Of a stretch of DNA of 64,000 nt, positions 46,843 through 58,783 are shown one piece after another (position 1 is the first letter of the stretch; each line of letters opens with the position of its first letter). This DNA is from Calonectria ilicicola (Eukaryota > Ascomycota > Sordariomycetes > Hypocreales > Nectriaceae): the NCBI GenBank assembly GCA_020809705.1, contig CP085826.1, positions 4,588,001 to 4,652,000 of the forward strand, in the 5' to 3' direction. Under the pieces are notes generated by a model. That model did no database searches. It saw only the letters and a program-made list of their open reading frames with translations, and was not told the DNA's origin. A program made the translations under genes and the position numbers.

Positions 46843-49800
46843 CGCGACCGCGTTGGACCTAGAGTCGCTCAAAAAATTCCAATAAGCTCGTTTCGAGGTC
46901 CGATGGGGGAGTATCGTGTTGTGATTATTTCGCTGGCGATGGAATTAATTCTATGAGCATTTCACACCGGTATGCGAAATGGTGAATCGTGTTCGTTTGT
47001 TGTCTTTTAAGAATGCGATGGATTTCGATCCTGCAAGGCTATCGATTTTCTTCTTTTCGGGGTGCAATGGTCGAAGAAAGGCGAAGGAGAAAATCCGAAT
47101 CGGGGATACACAAGCTGTCGTCGTGTGTTCTCGTCCCGTTGCTGGTTCGTGTTCGCTCGTGTTGCAGAATCGACGGGTGATAACAAGTGGGATATTCAGG
47201 GATCAAGTTTGCAGACCGTGCACCCAGAACAACTGCGGGAAATTGCTAGTGATGGCGATGCCGATTCGAGACTGCTGCGCTGAGCTATGAAAAGGTTGCC
47301 ACTAGCCCACTTTGGCTAGAGCCCTAACCCACTGTAAACGGTACCTGAATCGCTGGAAGTTAGAACTGTCGCCCAACTGAGTGCCGATGTGACTTGATAA
47401 GATACGAAAAACGAGAAAAGGAAGGGGGAAAAATGCAACGTCGCGCAGAGGACTCTTGAGGTGAAAACCAGCGTGGTAGCCGCCGCTAATATTCTGTGCA
47501 TCCAGAAAACAAATAACTTCGAGGCATACGTGACGTAGCACCGGGACGGAAACCAACCTCAGATAGGGCACCACGGTCAATTTAGGTGGGACGCGGGTTG
47601 TGATCCCAAGACGATCCCCCGCGAGATTAATTACCTGGTAGAGCGTTTGGACGTTGGGAGTGGTGATTTCCGGGTTGGTGTGTCCGTATTTCTTGAATAA
47701 AGATGCTGTTCTTCAATTTGTGACTGTCGCGCGTCGAGCTGTTCGCCTTTTGGAAATAGTGGATCCAAAAAGGAGGGATGGCAGGCCGGGCAGGTCGGAA
47801 TGTGGTGTCTTTCGCGGCGAGTATCTGCGATCTTGACCGACGGCACAGGATCTGAAAAAGATCTGTGTTTGGTTTGGTTGCAAGTTGGATCGGTGGCGGA
47901 AAATGAAAAGGTGGGTGAGTGAGTGACAGGTGCTGACAGGAGAGGCCAGAGGAAAAGAACGACGGAAAGCCAATGAGGCAAAGAGTGTAGAGGCGGAGTG
48001 GGCGGGCGGTGCGTCACTCACGCATATAGTGCAAAGCGGTAAAGATCAAAAAAAAAAAAAAAACGAATGACAGAGGTCGAGATGACCTGGCAGAGAAGAG
48101 CTTTCAAGGTAAGGATCCCCTCCGCTCGCGGATGAAGGCGTTCTCACGAGTGAAGAAGAGAGATGGCTTGAGCCACTGATCTTTGCAGCTGCTTGGTACG
48201 AAGAACCGGGTGGAGCTAGCTTCCCGGCCTCACAGCATACGCCAGAAGACACGCAAGATGCGGCCGGGACCACCTGGGACGGCTCCTGACCGCTGGGGCC
48301 AGCCGCGTTATTCGCTGCTCGTCCGCCGCGAACCCCTGTCAGGCCCCAGGGGGCAGCCGTCGGGCGCCCCGCTCTCTGGCTCTCTGGAGCAGTGGACATT
48401 AATGTCGTGGCATTGGGGTGCGTGTTTTCCACGCGACATATTTTTGTCTACCGGCTTGGCACTAAAATCAAAGGAGGTTGGTCCAAGGCAGGGATGATTA
48501 CCCAACTGAGTCGGTCTCGGATAGGGGCCTACGTGATGATGTACAAGAGACGGCAAATCTTGCAGGTGTAGAATCCATTGCCTTGTGATCCAAGACAATG
48601 CGATTGATTCTCTTTTCGGCCAAACAAAGAGAGCCGCCTCCCTTCAACGGGCAAGGGGGGGATTCTGTTTGTCGCGCATCGCTGGAGGCATGTGTAGCCA
48701 AAATTGCCCAATTCCCACTCGTCCAATCAAAGGCATGAACAAGGAGCTGCATGCACAGGGCGTTGAATCACGCGTCTTCATGCCTCCCCGTCCCCCGCTA
48801 TCGACCTCACGCATATATACGGTGCATATTGGTTCGGAATAGGGTAGGGACGATGAATTGGCTGGGGCTGCAGTGCCAACATCCAGTAGATGAACAAGGC
48901 ACCCAAGATCAAACAACGATGCCCCCAATTACACAAGTCTGTTGGCGTGAAACCGGTGCAATACGAACTGGCTCCCTTGCATTGCTCGCCGGGTGTCACG
49001 CTTGCTTTTCCTTGCTTCCAGTGAAGCGGTCGCACGAGGCGACAGGTCCCGGTTTCCGCTCCGGCTTGTGCTTGCTTGGTCACGGTCGCCAACGTGGCAC
49101 GCTCCAATTGCTGACCACCACATCTGCCAGCATGAATTTTGCGTCTGGGGGATGCCGGTAGCGTTGTTCGGAGCCATTTTTATCTCATCCAAGCTTCTAT
49201 CAGCGTCGATGTATGGCCTCGGGTTTGGGTCGTGCTGTCATGGGCAACCATTTTTGGCATAGTTGCAGGCTCGTCATCAAGGTGAGTCAAGACAAAGACA
49301 GCCCAAGCTATCTCACCAAAGCCGCCCTTGCTCCCGTAGTGTTTACCAATCAAAATCTAACAGCCTGAGCTGCTCATTGCTTATTCACAAAAGCCACGTT
49401 CTTAACGATAAAGCCCCAGGGTTTCTAGATCAATAATCTCGGCCCAATTTCCTCTCTGACGCTGACAGAACTTCACTGGATTACTTGGGCAGCATTGTCA
49501 CTTCATCCATCATTTGATCATATTCTTACTCATAAGAGCGCTGGAACGGCAATTGTATGCGCCTTGCTACAATTAGTGAACAAAGACTAGTCCGAAGCTC
49601 TTGTCCTTGAAACGTTGGATCAATGCACGCTTTTATTAACCATGGCTTTACAATGAGAAACAAACCAAACCAATCAGTGTTTAGGTTAGCTTTGCATTGC
49701 ATTGCTTAGAGTTCGGTTCATTTAGCCGTTTTACTTTTTCTATTATTTAGCCCTTTTGCCTCTATCTGACGGAAGCCATATCTTCAATCACGTATTTTTG

Positions 49801-49858
49801 GGTACGCTAACATGTGCCGATCATTTAATCCTGGTGGAAATCCATGATTTCCAACACA
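46843..49858. other. 3-kb gene-free interval, RAX2 upstream and LCL3 downstream
   Basis: The RAX2 promoter (-) must lie in the first part. No frame between 46843 and 49858 shows a recognisable domain, and those of about 100-135 codons on both strands overlap each other without any conserved motif. An A-run lies near 48048-48063. Confidence 0.5.
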
Positions 49859-50712
49859 TTAGCTGTCCTCATTTTCGTGCTTTTGATATTTCGCTTTATA
49901 CTCGCGAGGGCTCTCGAATTTGCTCGGATCCCCTGACCACATGCCCCTTTTTTGTTTCTTTGCTTTGGCCTCGGCCTTCTCATACACTTCTTTTAGACCT
50001 CCAAATTCAGCGCCTGTCTTGGCTTCATACGTTGTTGCTAGGCCGGCCTTGACCAGTTCCAGGCCCACGTTTTTACGAAATAAAAACCGCCGGATATATA
50101 CCGTTGCCACAACTCGATTGTACTGGTCTCGCTTGTAAATGTAGGCCCGGACGTTGCGGTTGTGGATGTACTTGGTCAACCACTTAAGAGCCTCGTCGGC
50201 AAATGGCTGCTCAGGCCGGCCAAAGTGGGCCAGTTCTGGTGCATCAATACCTGCAATTCGGATTGATATCTGTCAAGGACACTCAGTGCGTGTCCCAATC
50301 TACTCAGCCGTAGCCTCCTTACCGTGCGATCTTTGAGTTCCTTCCTTTTCTCTGGAATTTTTCTCAACCAGCCCCATCCCACAGCACGCCCTCCTGGGGT
50401 GTGGAACAAGTGAAACCCGTCACCATCACCGACACTCGTGACTCTTCCGTACAAACTTCGATTTCTAAAGAAGCTTGGTCGAATATGTCCGGCTCCAGGT
50501 ATTCTCCTCAAGTAATTGGCGTAGAGCTGAATGGCTGAAAGACCGGCTAGCGAAAAGAGGACCGTAGGGGCCCATTCTTTGGCTGCAACAAAATGATCAG
50601 AGGATGTGCCTAGGGACTCGGTCCATGAGACCGATTGCCTCTGACGCTCTTCCTCGGCCTTCTTGCGCTTCTCATCTTCGTCTGATTTTGACGATTTGAA
50701 AGGCCACACCAT
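49859..50712 (-). CDS. LCL3: Probable endonuclease Lcl3 (staphylococcal nuclease fold)
   Basis: Two exons: 50712-50323 and 50269-49859, giving 266 residues; the intron is 53 nt with a GTAAGG donor. The start [18 protein letters not shown] gives a charged N-terminus, followed by one membrane segment (about 48-66, [18 protein letters not shown]). A thermonuclease (SNase) domain follows from about residue 80. Its active-site elements are present: Arg134, Asp139 and Glu142 in [11 protein letters not shown] and the Arg in DQYNRVVA. The open frame extends 26 codons further upstream, but the added residues are not typical of the family. Lcl3 is a membrane-anchored, probably mitochondrial, calcium-dependent nuclease; its substrate is not known from the sequence. 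Confidence 0.92.
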
Positions 50713-51092
50713 TGTTGTTGCGACCCCGCCGTCGTAATGTTGAGCGGTGAATTGGCGAGCGGTTGGGTATCGTCGGCTTGTCGTGCACAATTGAGGTGGG
50801 ATGGTTTCGGGCCGCGCTAGCTAACTGGGGGTGCCTCAGGCGAGACACTGGCAGTGTAAAAGAAAGACACAAATGCAGCAGCCCAACTTATTGTTTTTCA
50901 ACAACACATCGCAGTGGATATTTTTTTGCATATGAATATTTAATTGGTGGAATTTTGTAATAGTTTCATTCGCTCGCAGCAACTCTCTGTCAAGTCTAAA
51001 CCCCCTAATAGCTCCATCAACCAGCGATACAAGGCCACACCCATATGTGAGCTTTTGTGAATTGGGATTTTGGCCTCCTTCTATCCAAACGC
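50713..51092. promoter_or_regulatory. LCL3 promoter and ARPC2 3' flank
   Basis: A 380-bp spacer between two tandem minus-strand genes. No open frame or specific site was recognised. Confidence 0.45.
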
Positions 51093-52268
51093 CTAGTTTC
51101 CTTGCACTTTGAAAGTTCTTCCACTTGCAGTCTTTCTCTCCTTCTCTTCGTTGTCGGGTCGGGCACGGCGCAGCACTGGAATGTGTTAACTTCCTTTTCT
51201 GACAGGAATAATTCTCCACATTCTCACCTTGGAGGAAGTCGGCAGTTCGCTTTCGCATTCGGGAGTGAATATAGGCCTTGGATGCCTTGATGTGATAATG
51301 GAAGTAGTCGCGGAAGGTCTGGATGTGAGAAATGACATCGCCCATTCGCTGGGGGGTAAGGTGGCGGGGGAAGAGGACTGATCAATTGTCAACTTGGTGG
51401 AATCTTGGGGGGGTTGAGACCACTTACCAAAAGTGACGTAGCCGATCTCGCCAGTTCCGGTGTTTCGGACACCTGGAACGCCCTCCAGCTCTAGCGGGGG
51501 CTCGTTTTTGAAGAGGACTTGGGGAGCGTTCTGGATAGCTCTTCGTCGCGCATCAACGAATTCTTGAATAAAGACCTTGCCAAAGACTCTATCGGTCTCT
51601 TCTCGGAAGACGGTGCTGAAGATTACGGTGACTCGATCGTGGCTGGCCTTTAGGTAAATTGCCTCCTCCTCGCGGTAGTGAATAGCCTTGACGGCGCCGC
51701 CTTCACGGACTCCCTGAGGAGCTTCTTCGGATGTAAATTTCGAGGCCTCCTCCTTGAGTTGGTAGTACTCCTGGTAGGCTTGCTCGAACGGTGCAGCCAT
51801 GGCGTTGCGCTTGAGGAGAGCGAACTTGAGTGCGAGTGCCTCCCGCTCCTCTGGTTGTATTATTAGTATCAATGGAACAGCTCAGAAATGACAAGTGAAT
51901 TGCCCATACCCTTCGATTCCGGCAGGTTCTCCAAGTCTACCATGACTGAGAAGTCGAAACCCGGCTCAACCGGAGCCACGTATGCTCCATACTCGCGCTG
52001 GAGCACTTCTTCGGCTCCATACTTCACCAGGTCTGGGAAGCACCTTATTTGGATCGAAAGCAAGATCTGAGTCTTGGTCTCAGGTGTCGAGATATGGAAG
52101 GTAACGCCGTCGAAGTCGCTGACCGTCTGATCGATGGAGGCGGGAGGGGCACTGACGTACAATCAATCAGCTCGAGCTCAAGAGATGCCAGTGTCGGCGC
52201 ACTTACCCAGAAAACCTCTCGGTAAGTACCGATTGGATTAGTACGTTTTGATAGTCTAGCAAAAGCAT
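51093..52268 (-). CDS. ARC35: Arp2/3 complex subunit ARPC2 (p34-Arc)
   Basis: Five exons: 52268-52207, 52151-51910, 51850-51428, 51377-51228 and 51175-51093, giving 319 residues, the usual length of the family. All four introns are 50-59 nt. The protein starts [21 protein letters not shown], contains [20 protein letters not shown], the [14 protein letters not shown] strand region and [14 protein letters not shown], and ends [20 protein letters not shown] plus a short tail; these are characteristic p34 segments. With ARPC4 it forms the core of the Arp2/3 complex, contacting the mother actin filament in branched actin networks and endocytic patches. In-frame ATG codons exist upstream, but only this one gives the conserved N-terminus. 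The gene is divergent to DIP2. Confidence 0.95.
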
Positions 52269-52551
52269 CGTGACGGCGTATCGGTTTGCGATCCCCTTTC
52301 CTGTAGTCGTCTTGGAGCTTGGGTGACGCCTGGTAGTGGGGCTTGACGTGCCTCTCACCAAGTCCACGTCAAGCTCCCAGCCTCCAGCCATCCACGTGAC
52401 GTAGAGCTCCAACAGGAGAATTGTGGGACATGCGCCACACTCTTATCGATAAGAAAATTTCCCACCTCAAGTTGTAGGCTGGATCTTGGGGAATCTTTGC
52501 TGAAGACGAAGAAAGTTGTTGAAGGTCAATGCTTGTCGCAACTTGGTAAAT
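52269..52551. promoter_or_regulatory. Shared divergent promoter ARPC2 / DIP2
   Basis: The start codons are 283 bp apart. The interval contains the palindrome CTTATCGATAAG (52442-52453), two back-to-back GATA motifs, followed directly by AAAATTT, which resembles the RRPE element found upstream of yeast ribosome-biogenesis genes. Factor binding is inferred only. Confidence 0.5.
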
Positions 52552-55479
52552 ATGGTCAAGTCATACCTGTAAGATTATGGAAAAAGTACCGCGACCTTGA
52601 CTAACATATATGCGACTAGAAAATACGAGCACGCCAAGTCCTTTGGCATTGTCGCGTCCAGCACCTCCAACCTTGTATGGACATCGAAGGACCGAACGGG
52701 CGCAGGCGCGGGACAAGCAGTCGCGGCTGCAAATGAGGAAGTCCTGTGCTGGGATATTAAAAAGGGAGAGCTCGTCGGCCGCTGGAGAGATGAGAGATGC
52801 TCAGTTCCCGTAACTGCGATTGCCCAGAGCAAGGCAGACAAGGATGTCTTTGCCGTCGGGTATGAAGATGGCAGCATTCGGTTGTGGGACAGCAAAATTT
52901 CCACCGTCATTGTCAACTTCAATGGCCACAAGTCTGCCATCACGAAGCTTGCCTTTGACAAGTCTGGTGTCAGGCTTGCTAGCGGTTCCAAGGATACAGA
53001 TATTATTGTCTGGGATCTTGTGGCTGAAGTCGGTCAGTTCAAGCTGAGGGGACACAAGGATCAAGTGACGGGTCTTGTGTTTGTGGAGCCAGAGACACAA
53101 GTTCAGGGTGAAGATGGCGAACAGGCCATGGTTCTTGATGGTGAGACTGCATCGGATGGGTTTCTTCTCACAACGGGCAAGGATTCCCTCATCAAGCTTT
53201 GGGATTTATCGTCGAGACACTGCATCGAGACACACATCTCTCAGACCAATGGCGAGTGTTGGGCCCTTGGGATTTCACCCGATTATAGCGGATGCATTAC
53301 GGCAGGAAACGACGGAGAGATCAAGGTCTGGTCTTTGGACGCAGATGGACTGGCATTGAACGCTCGTCGAGTTGATATGTCTGCTACCACACAGTTCCTT
53401 CGTGATCGCGGTACCTTGCATCGACAAAGCAAGGACAAGGCTACCGAGGTTGTCTTCCACCCCAAGAAGGATTATTTTGCCGTTCATGGACCAGAAAAGG
53501 CAGTCGATGTTTGGCGGATACGAACGGAATCTGAGATTAAGAAGGCCCTAGCCCGTAAAAGAAGACGACAGCGCGAGAAGCAAAAGCAAAACAAATCGGC
53601 TGATGAAGATGAGGATAAGGCGGATGACGTTTCAAAGGCTGACATTAGCGATGTCTTTGTTCAATACGTTATTGTACGAACTGGTGGCAAGGTTCGCTCT
53701 GTAGATTGGGCTGTGCCGACTGGACAGAAGGATCTTCAATTACTCGTGGGGACAACCAACAACCAACTGGAATACTACAGCGTGCCACCAAAGGAAAAGA
53801 GCGAGAAATCGAAGAAGGACGACGTACCCGATTACACACGATCACTATCTGTCGACCTCCCAGGACACCGAACGGATATCCGGGCTCTATCCTTGAGCTC
53901 AGATGACAAAATGCTTGCGTCAGCCTCCAACGGAAGTTTGAAGATTTGGAATATTAAGACCCAAAACTGTATCCGAACATTTGAATGTGGATATGCGCTA
54001 TGCTGTTCATTTCTCCCAGGAGACAAAGTGGTTGTCGTTGGAACCAAGAGTGGTGAGCTGCAGCTTTTTGACGTTGCCTCTGCCGCACTTTTGGATAGCG
54101 TCGATGCTCATGAGGGTGCTATCTGGTCACTTCACGTTCACCCCAACGGACAATCGGTCGTTTCAGGAAGCGCCGACAAAACTGCAAAGTTTTGGGACTT
54201 TAAGATTGTTCAAGAGGAAGTTCTGGGTACCACAAGGAAAACACCGAAGTTGAAGTTGGTGCAGTCTAGGGCATTGAAGGTTTCTGATGACATTCTCAGC
54301 CTCAAGTTTTCCCCCGACGCTAGGCTTTTGGCTGTTTCCCTTCTCGACAACACTGTTAAGGTATTCTTTGTCGATTCTCTCAAACTGTACCTAAACCTCT
54401 ACGGACACAAACTTCCTGTGCTTAGCATGGACATTTCATATGACAGCAAGTTGATTGTCACCAGCTCCGCCGATAAGAATATTAGAATTTGGGGTCTGGA
54501 CTTTGGTGATTGTCACAAGGCGCTCTTTGGCCACCAAGACAGTATTCTACAGGTCGCCTTTGTGCCACACAACTCTGACGGAAATGGTCACCACTTTTTC
54601 AGTAGCAGCAAGGACCGCACTATTCGATATTGGGATGCCGACAAATTCGAACAGATTCAGCGCTTAGATGGTCACCATGGCGAGGTGTGGGCAATTGCCA
54701 TGAGCCACAGCGGAAATCTCCTAGTGAGTGCCGGCCACGATAAGAGCATTCGTGTTTGGGATGAGACAGAGGAACAGATTTTCCTCGAGGAAGAGCGTGA
54801 AAAGGAGATTGAGGAGCTGTACGAGAGCACCCTAACTACATCCCTTGAGCGAGAACCCGATGCACAGGACGAGAATGGCGAAGTTGGAGCCGCAAGCAAG
54901 CAAACCACTGAGACTCTCATGGCAGGAGAAAGAATAGCAGAGGCGCTTGAAATGGGCATGGCTGATCTCAACCTCCTCAAGGAATACGAGGAGGCGAAGC
55001 TCACAAATCCTCATGCTATGCTCCCTCAACGAAACCCTGTTTTCATCGCGCTTGGCAACATTACTGCCGAGGCCCACGTTATGTCTGTTCTGCAGCGCAT
55101 CAAGGCTTCTGCGCTACATGATGCCCTGCTCACCCTTCCTTTCGCTTCCGTTCCAATTCTCTTTACCTTTATCAGCATCTTTGCCATGAGATCAATGAAC
55201 ATCCCCCTCACATGTCGCATTCTTTTCTTCATGCTTAAGACGCACCACAAGCAGATTGTGGCAAGCCGCACCATGAAGTCGATGCTGGACAAGATTAGGG
55301 GAAATCTCCGCGCATCGCTCAAGCGCCAGAAGGATGAGATGGGTGTCAACATTGCAGCACTCAAAGTGGTGGGTATGCAGATTCGTGACAAGAGTATCAA
55401 GGAATATGTTGATGAAAACTGGGAGGAGGAAAATGAGGAGAAGAATGCTAAGAAGCGGGCGTTTGTTCACGTTGCTTGA
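52552..55479 (+). CDS. DIP2: U3 snoRNP / SSU processome WD40 protein Dip2 (Utp12)
   Basis: Two exons: 52552-52568 (only 17 nt) and 52620-55479, giving 958 residues. The 51-nt intron (GTAAGA...CTAAC...CTAG) lies after the fifth codon; splicing yields MVKSYLKYEHAKSFG, the usual Dip2 start. Without it the long frame would begin only at a TTG codon. Utp12 is part of UTP-B, which assembles on the 5' part of pre-rRNA in the nucleolus. Two WD40 propellers occupy about residues 10-720 (repeats such as SIRLWDS, DIIVWDL, SLKIWNI, NIRIWGL, SIRVWDE), with a Lys/Glu-rich insert near 310-335 (KRRRQREKQKQNKSADEDED). The C-terminal Utp12 domain (about 800-920, SALHDALLTLPFASVPILFT) forms the helical dimer module, and the end is charged. 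Confidence 0.95.
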
Positions 55480-56169
55480 AAAAGACAAAGTATAGGTGTA
55501 ACGGGGTAAAATGTATAGAATTGGAATACTACCGGGGTTACCGGACTCAGAACCATCGATCATTCTTTACCAAGTGATGTTCTGGGTTTGAGCAAGTGGA
55601 CTAAACGGAACGTTTTGATCTTGGTGACTTAGTTAATGCTTGTTATAGACTCATATATCATTTGAGTTACAATTCTGCTGATTTGGGTGCCATGTCTGTT
55701 CGCAGTGAATTGCCTGTATTGGTGGCATTGGGACTATTCTCTTCTGACACCCGGCGCGCTAGACTAAAAACGGAGCTCCTATACTCACTCAACCTTCAAG
55801 AAGAGGACTGTCAAGCGGTACCAGGGAGACCCTTCTTTGGCTAAGGGAAGAGAGAGATAAGGGAAAAGTAAGTAATTAAAAAATGGAATCAATGCAACGG
55901 AAAAGTTCCGAAAAGAGGACCGTCAATTGAGCGCGTGCTCCGATTTCGTAGCTCGTTGATTCGCCCCCCGGCATCTCTTGGTGGGTGGAATTCCCGCGCA
56001 GCGGATGTAGTCCGAGGCTTAACCATCGGGAAGACGTTCCGATGCTGCGTTACCGGGGGAAGTCGATTCCACCATACTGTACTCCGAGCTCAGCATTCAC
56101 GTCGAATCGACGCACTTACGATAACTACCGGCAATTCTCCTCGCCCATTTCCGAATCCCCTCCTTCACC
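55480..56169. promoter_or_regulatory. DIP2 3' flank and promoter of the FAH-family gene
   Basis: This 690-bp interval between two tandem plus-strand genes has no supported open frame and no recognised specific site. Confidence 0.45.
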
Positions 56170-57051
56170 ATGTTTGGCCTTAGACACACAATGGTTCGCC
56201 TCGCTCCCCAGGCGTCGACGACGCTGAAGCAGGCCGGTAAGGTCGTGTGCATTGGCCGCAACTTTGCGTACGTTCTCATCTCAAACTCGCCGGCAGCCCT
56301 CCCGGCCATGTCATGACATTTTTGTTTTTTTCACTAACCGTGATGTAGGGAGCACATTGCTGAGCTCAACAACACCAAGCCTAAGCAGCCCTTCTTCTTC
56401 TTGAAGCCCCCGTCTTCAATTGTCCTCCCTGGCGAAGGCTCCGTCCTGCGACCCAAGGGTATTGACATGCACTATGAGGTCGAGCTTGCCCTCGTCATTG
56501 GCAAGGTCGTCCGTGACCTCCAGGCCAATGACACCAAGGGAGCTCTGGAGGCCATCAAGGGTGAGTAGCAGCCACTGCCAAAGTGTGTTCTATGAGAGCT
56601 GGTCATTTGCTAACATGTTGTAGCTTACGCTGTTGCCATTGACATGACTGCCCGCAATGCGCAGAACGAGGCCAAGAAGAAGGGTCTTCCCTGGGACATT
56701 GCCAAGGGTTTCGATACTTTCTTGCCCATGAGCCAGATTATCGCCAAGGAGACCATCAAGGACCCCCAGGACGTTGAGCTATTCCTCAAGGTCAACGGTG
56801 AGGTCAAGCAGGAGGGCTCGACCAACCTCATGATCTACCAGATTCCCCGCATCTTGAGCGACATCTCCAAGGTCATGACTCTGCACCCCGGTGACATTGT
56901 CCTCACCGGAACCCCTGCCGGTGTCGGCCCTGCTGTGCCCGGCGATGTCATTACTGCTGGTGTGAGAGTGGACGGAAAGGAGCTCAAGGAGGGTAGCATC
57001 GAGATCCCCGTTGAGGAATCTCCCACCTCGTACAGCTTTGCTGAGACTTAG
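56170..57051 (+). CDS. Fumarylacetoacetate hydrolase family, acylpyruvase/FAHD1 type
   Basis: Three exons: 56170-56267, 56349-56560 and 56624-57051, giving 245 residues; introns are 81 and 63 nt. The fold is the FAH C-terminal domain used alone, as in FAHD1 (acylpyruvate hydrolase and oxaloacetate decarboxylase) and the yeast mitochondrial protein Fmp41. Motifs: KVVCIGRNFAEHIAEL, FFFLKPPSSIV, the metal ligands Glu76 and Glu78 in HYEVELALVIGK and Asp110 in AIDMTARNAQ, and ILTGTPAGVGP-type residues near 200 (VLTGTPAGVGPAVPGD). The N-terminal MFGLRHTMVRLAPQ is basic and could target mitochondria; the second ATG (Met8) is an alternative start. The substrate cannot be decided from sequence. The gene is convergent with BNA1, 220 bp away. 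Confidence 0.9.
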
Positions 57052-57271
57052 AGTGGATTGATTACTGGGAGGGGCAGATTTTGGGAATAACGCCAGGTAG
57101 GCAAGCAGGCAGACAGGCAGGCATGGATTGCACAAGGACGCATCATGTGGAATGTACACATAGGTCTCCAAAAAGGATAGATTTCAGCGCGTCACCATCT
57201 GAATATACAGCTACTTCTACAACAACAACGACAAAAAAACGATCTTTATCTTTGACAGGTTTGAGCATAGC

Positions 57272-57951
57272 TTACTCCAGATTGGGGTCTTTGATAGAAC
57301 CCGGCTTCGGGGCCCAGTCAGCTAGCGTGCCGCACTTGCCACAGGTCCTCTTCTCGTTGTCGTTCTTGAAGGCCTCCACGCCGGCCTTGATCTGAGTGCC
57401 GAGGTCGGTGCAGTGAAAGGCGGCCTCGTGGACAATCTCCTTGCACTCGGCGCAGTACCACCGCATGCGATCAAGCGAGTTTGCGGGGCGGCGCTGCTCG
57501 AGGACGACGCCGACGGTGTTGGCGAAGCGCACGGGGTTGTGGGGAGTGTTGCCGGGCAGCAGGAACATGTCGCCCTCGCGGATGATGATGTCGCGGAACT
57601 CGCCGTCGTCGACGACCTTGAGCATCATGGCGCCCTTGTGCTGGTAGAACCACTCTGGCGTCTCGTTGATGTGATAGTCGGTTCTGGCGTTGGGGCCGCC
57701 GACAATCTAGAGTGAGGCAAACGAGTCAGCCATTGGAGGGGTTTAAAGTTCCTCGTTTGCCCGAGTGAATTGTATGTACCATGACGGTAAAGCCCTCATT
57801 GTAGACGCAGTAGTTGTTGATGGGAGGTTGGAGAAGATGAGAATTCTCCTCAAGCCTGTTTCCTTGAGTGAGCACGAAACGAGCCTTGCTGCAGCGGGGG
57901 GAACAAGCATGTGGCTCACCACTTGGGCAGGTTGACGGGTGGTCCCAGCAT
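57272..57951 (-). CDS. BNA1: 3-hydroxyanthranilate 3,4-dioxygenase
   Basis: Three exons: 57951-57920, 57855-57780 and 57706-57272, giving 180 residues; introns are 64 and 73 nt. The enzyme opens the ring of 3-hydroxyanthranilate in the kynurenine route from tryptophan to NAD. The cupin core shows the iron ligands His48, Glu54 and His92 ([21 protein letters not shown]) and the substrate-binding arginines Arg44 and Arg96. A C-terminal rubredoxin-like zinc site is intact: Cys121/Cys124 (YCAEC) and Cys158/Cys161 (CGKCG). The start [11 protein letters not shown] with [14 protein letters not shown] is typical of the family. Exon 1 has only 32 nt. The gene is divergent to the copper transporter at 58784. 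Confidence 0.96.
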
Positions 57952-58783
57952 CTTTTTCCCTGCACTTTAACCTTCAAGACTAGGTGGTAGGCGGGATAAC
58001 TGTCAAGGGTGAGGAGAGCCGAATGGCAAGAAGAGTTATTATCTGAAGAACTCGCCGTCGGTTATACGGACGGGCCGAGACGGGATGACGTGGAGAGGTT
58101 TTTTTTTTGTCAAGTGAGGAGAACTATATTGCGCAGTTATCGCACAACTGAGTTAATTTTTTGATTACAAACTATTTTTTTTTCTATGGAGATTGGAGAG
58201 TCGTTCGAAACTCTTGTCCCTACATCTATAGAACGTATGAGAGTTGCTACAACTAGCCTCCCCACTGTGGCATGCATGGATTGCCTCCAGCCCGGCACGC
58301 GTCCGCAGCAGGCGTTTGGCATGCAGGGCCGTCAGTCGCAGCCAAGGGGGCCCTTCGTTCAGTGGTCTTGTGTCTGAAGACCCGGCCAATTAGTGGGGTG
58401 TTGGCGCGACAGTGAGGGGTTGCCCAGCCTGGAGTCTAGATTCGGCGGGCCCCGGGATCTGGTCGAGCCACTGTAGGCGGCGGCCTATCGCGGGTACGTA
58501 TACATGTACGTATGTGGTATGCAGAGCTCCCTTGTTTCTCAACGGTCGCAGCAAGCTCACGGGACATGCCATCCCGCCTGCTTGCGCACGTTTGAGTTGG
58601 TTTTGTTTAGCTTCATAAAGCAACAGCAACCTCTCCGCCTCCAACCGCCGGCTTTTGCATCACAAAGCCTTTTTTCACCGTGTCTAGACGTCGACATTCT
58701 GCAATCTACCGATCCTACGAGTCCTTCGCCCGCTTCTCCATCATCGACCAACCTCGCGGCCTCGCACCCGCCCTCGTCTCACA
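57952..58783. promoter_or_regulatory. Divergent intergenic region BNA1 / copper transporter
   Basis: This 832-bp interval contains both promoters. I looked for a copper-responsive element of the TTTGCTC type and saw none. T-runs lie near 58100 and 58176. No open frame is supported. Confidence 0.45.
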
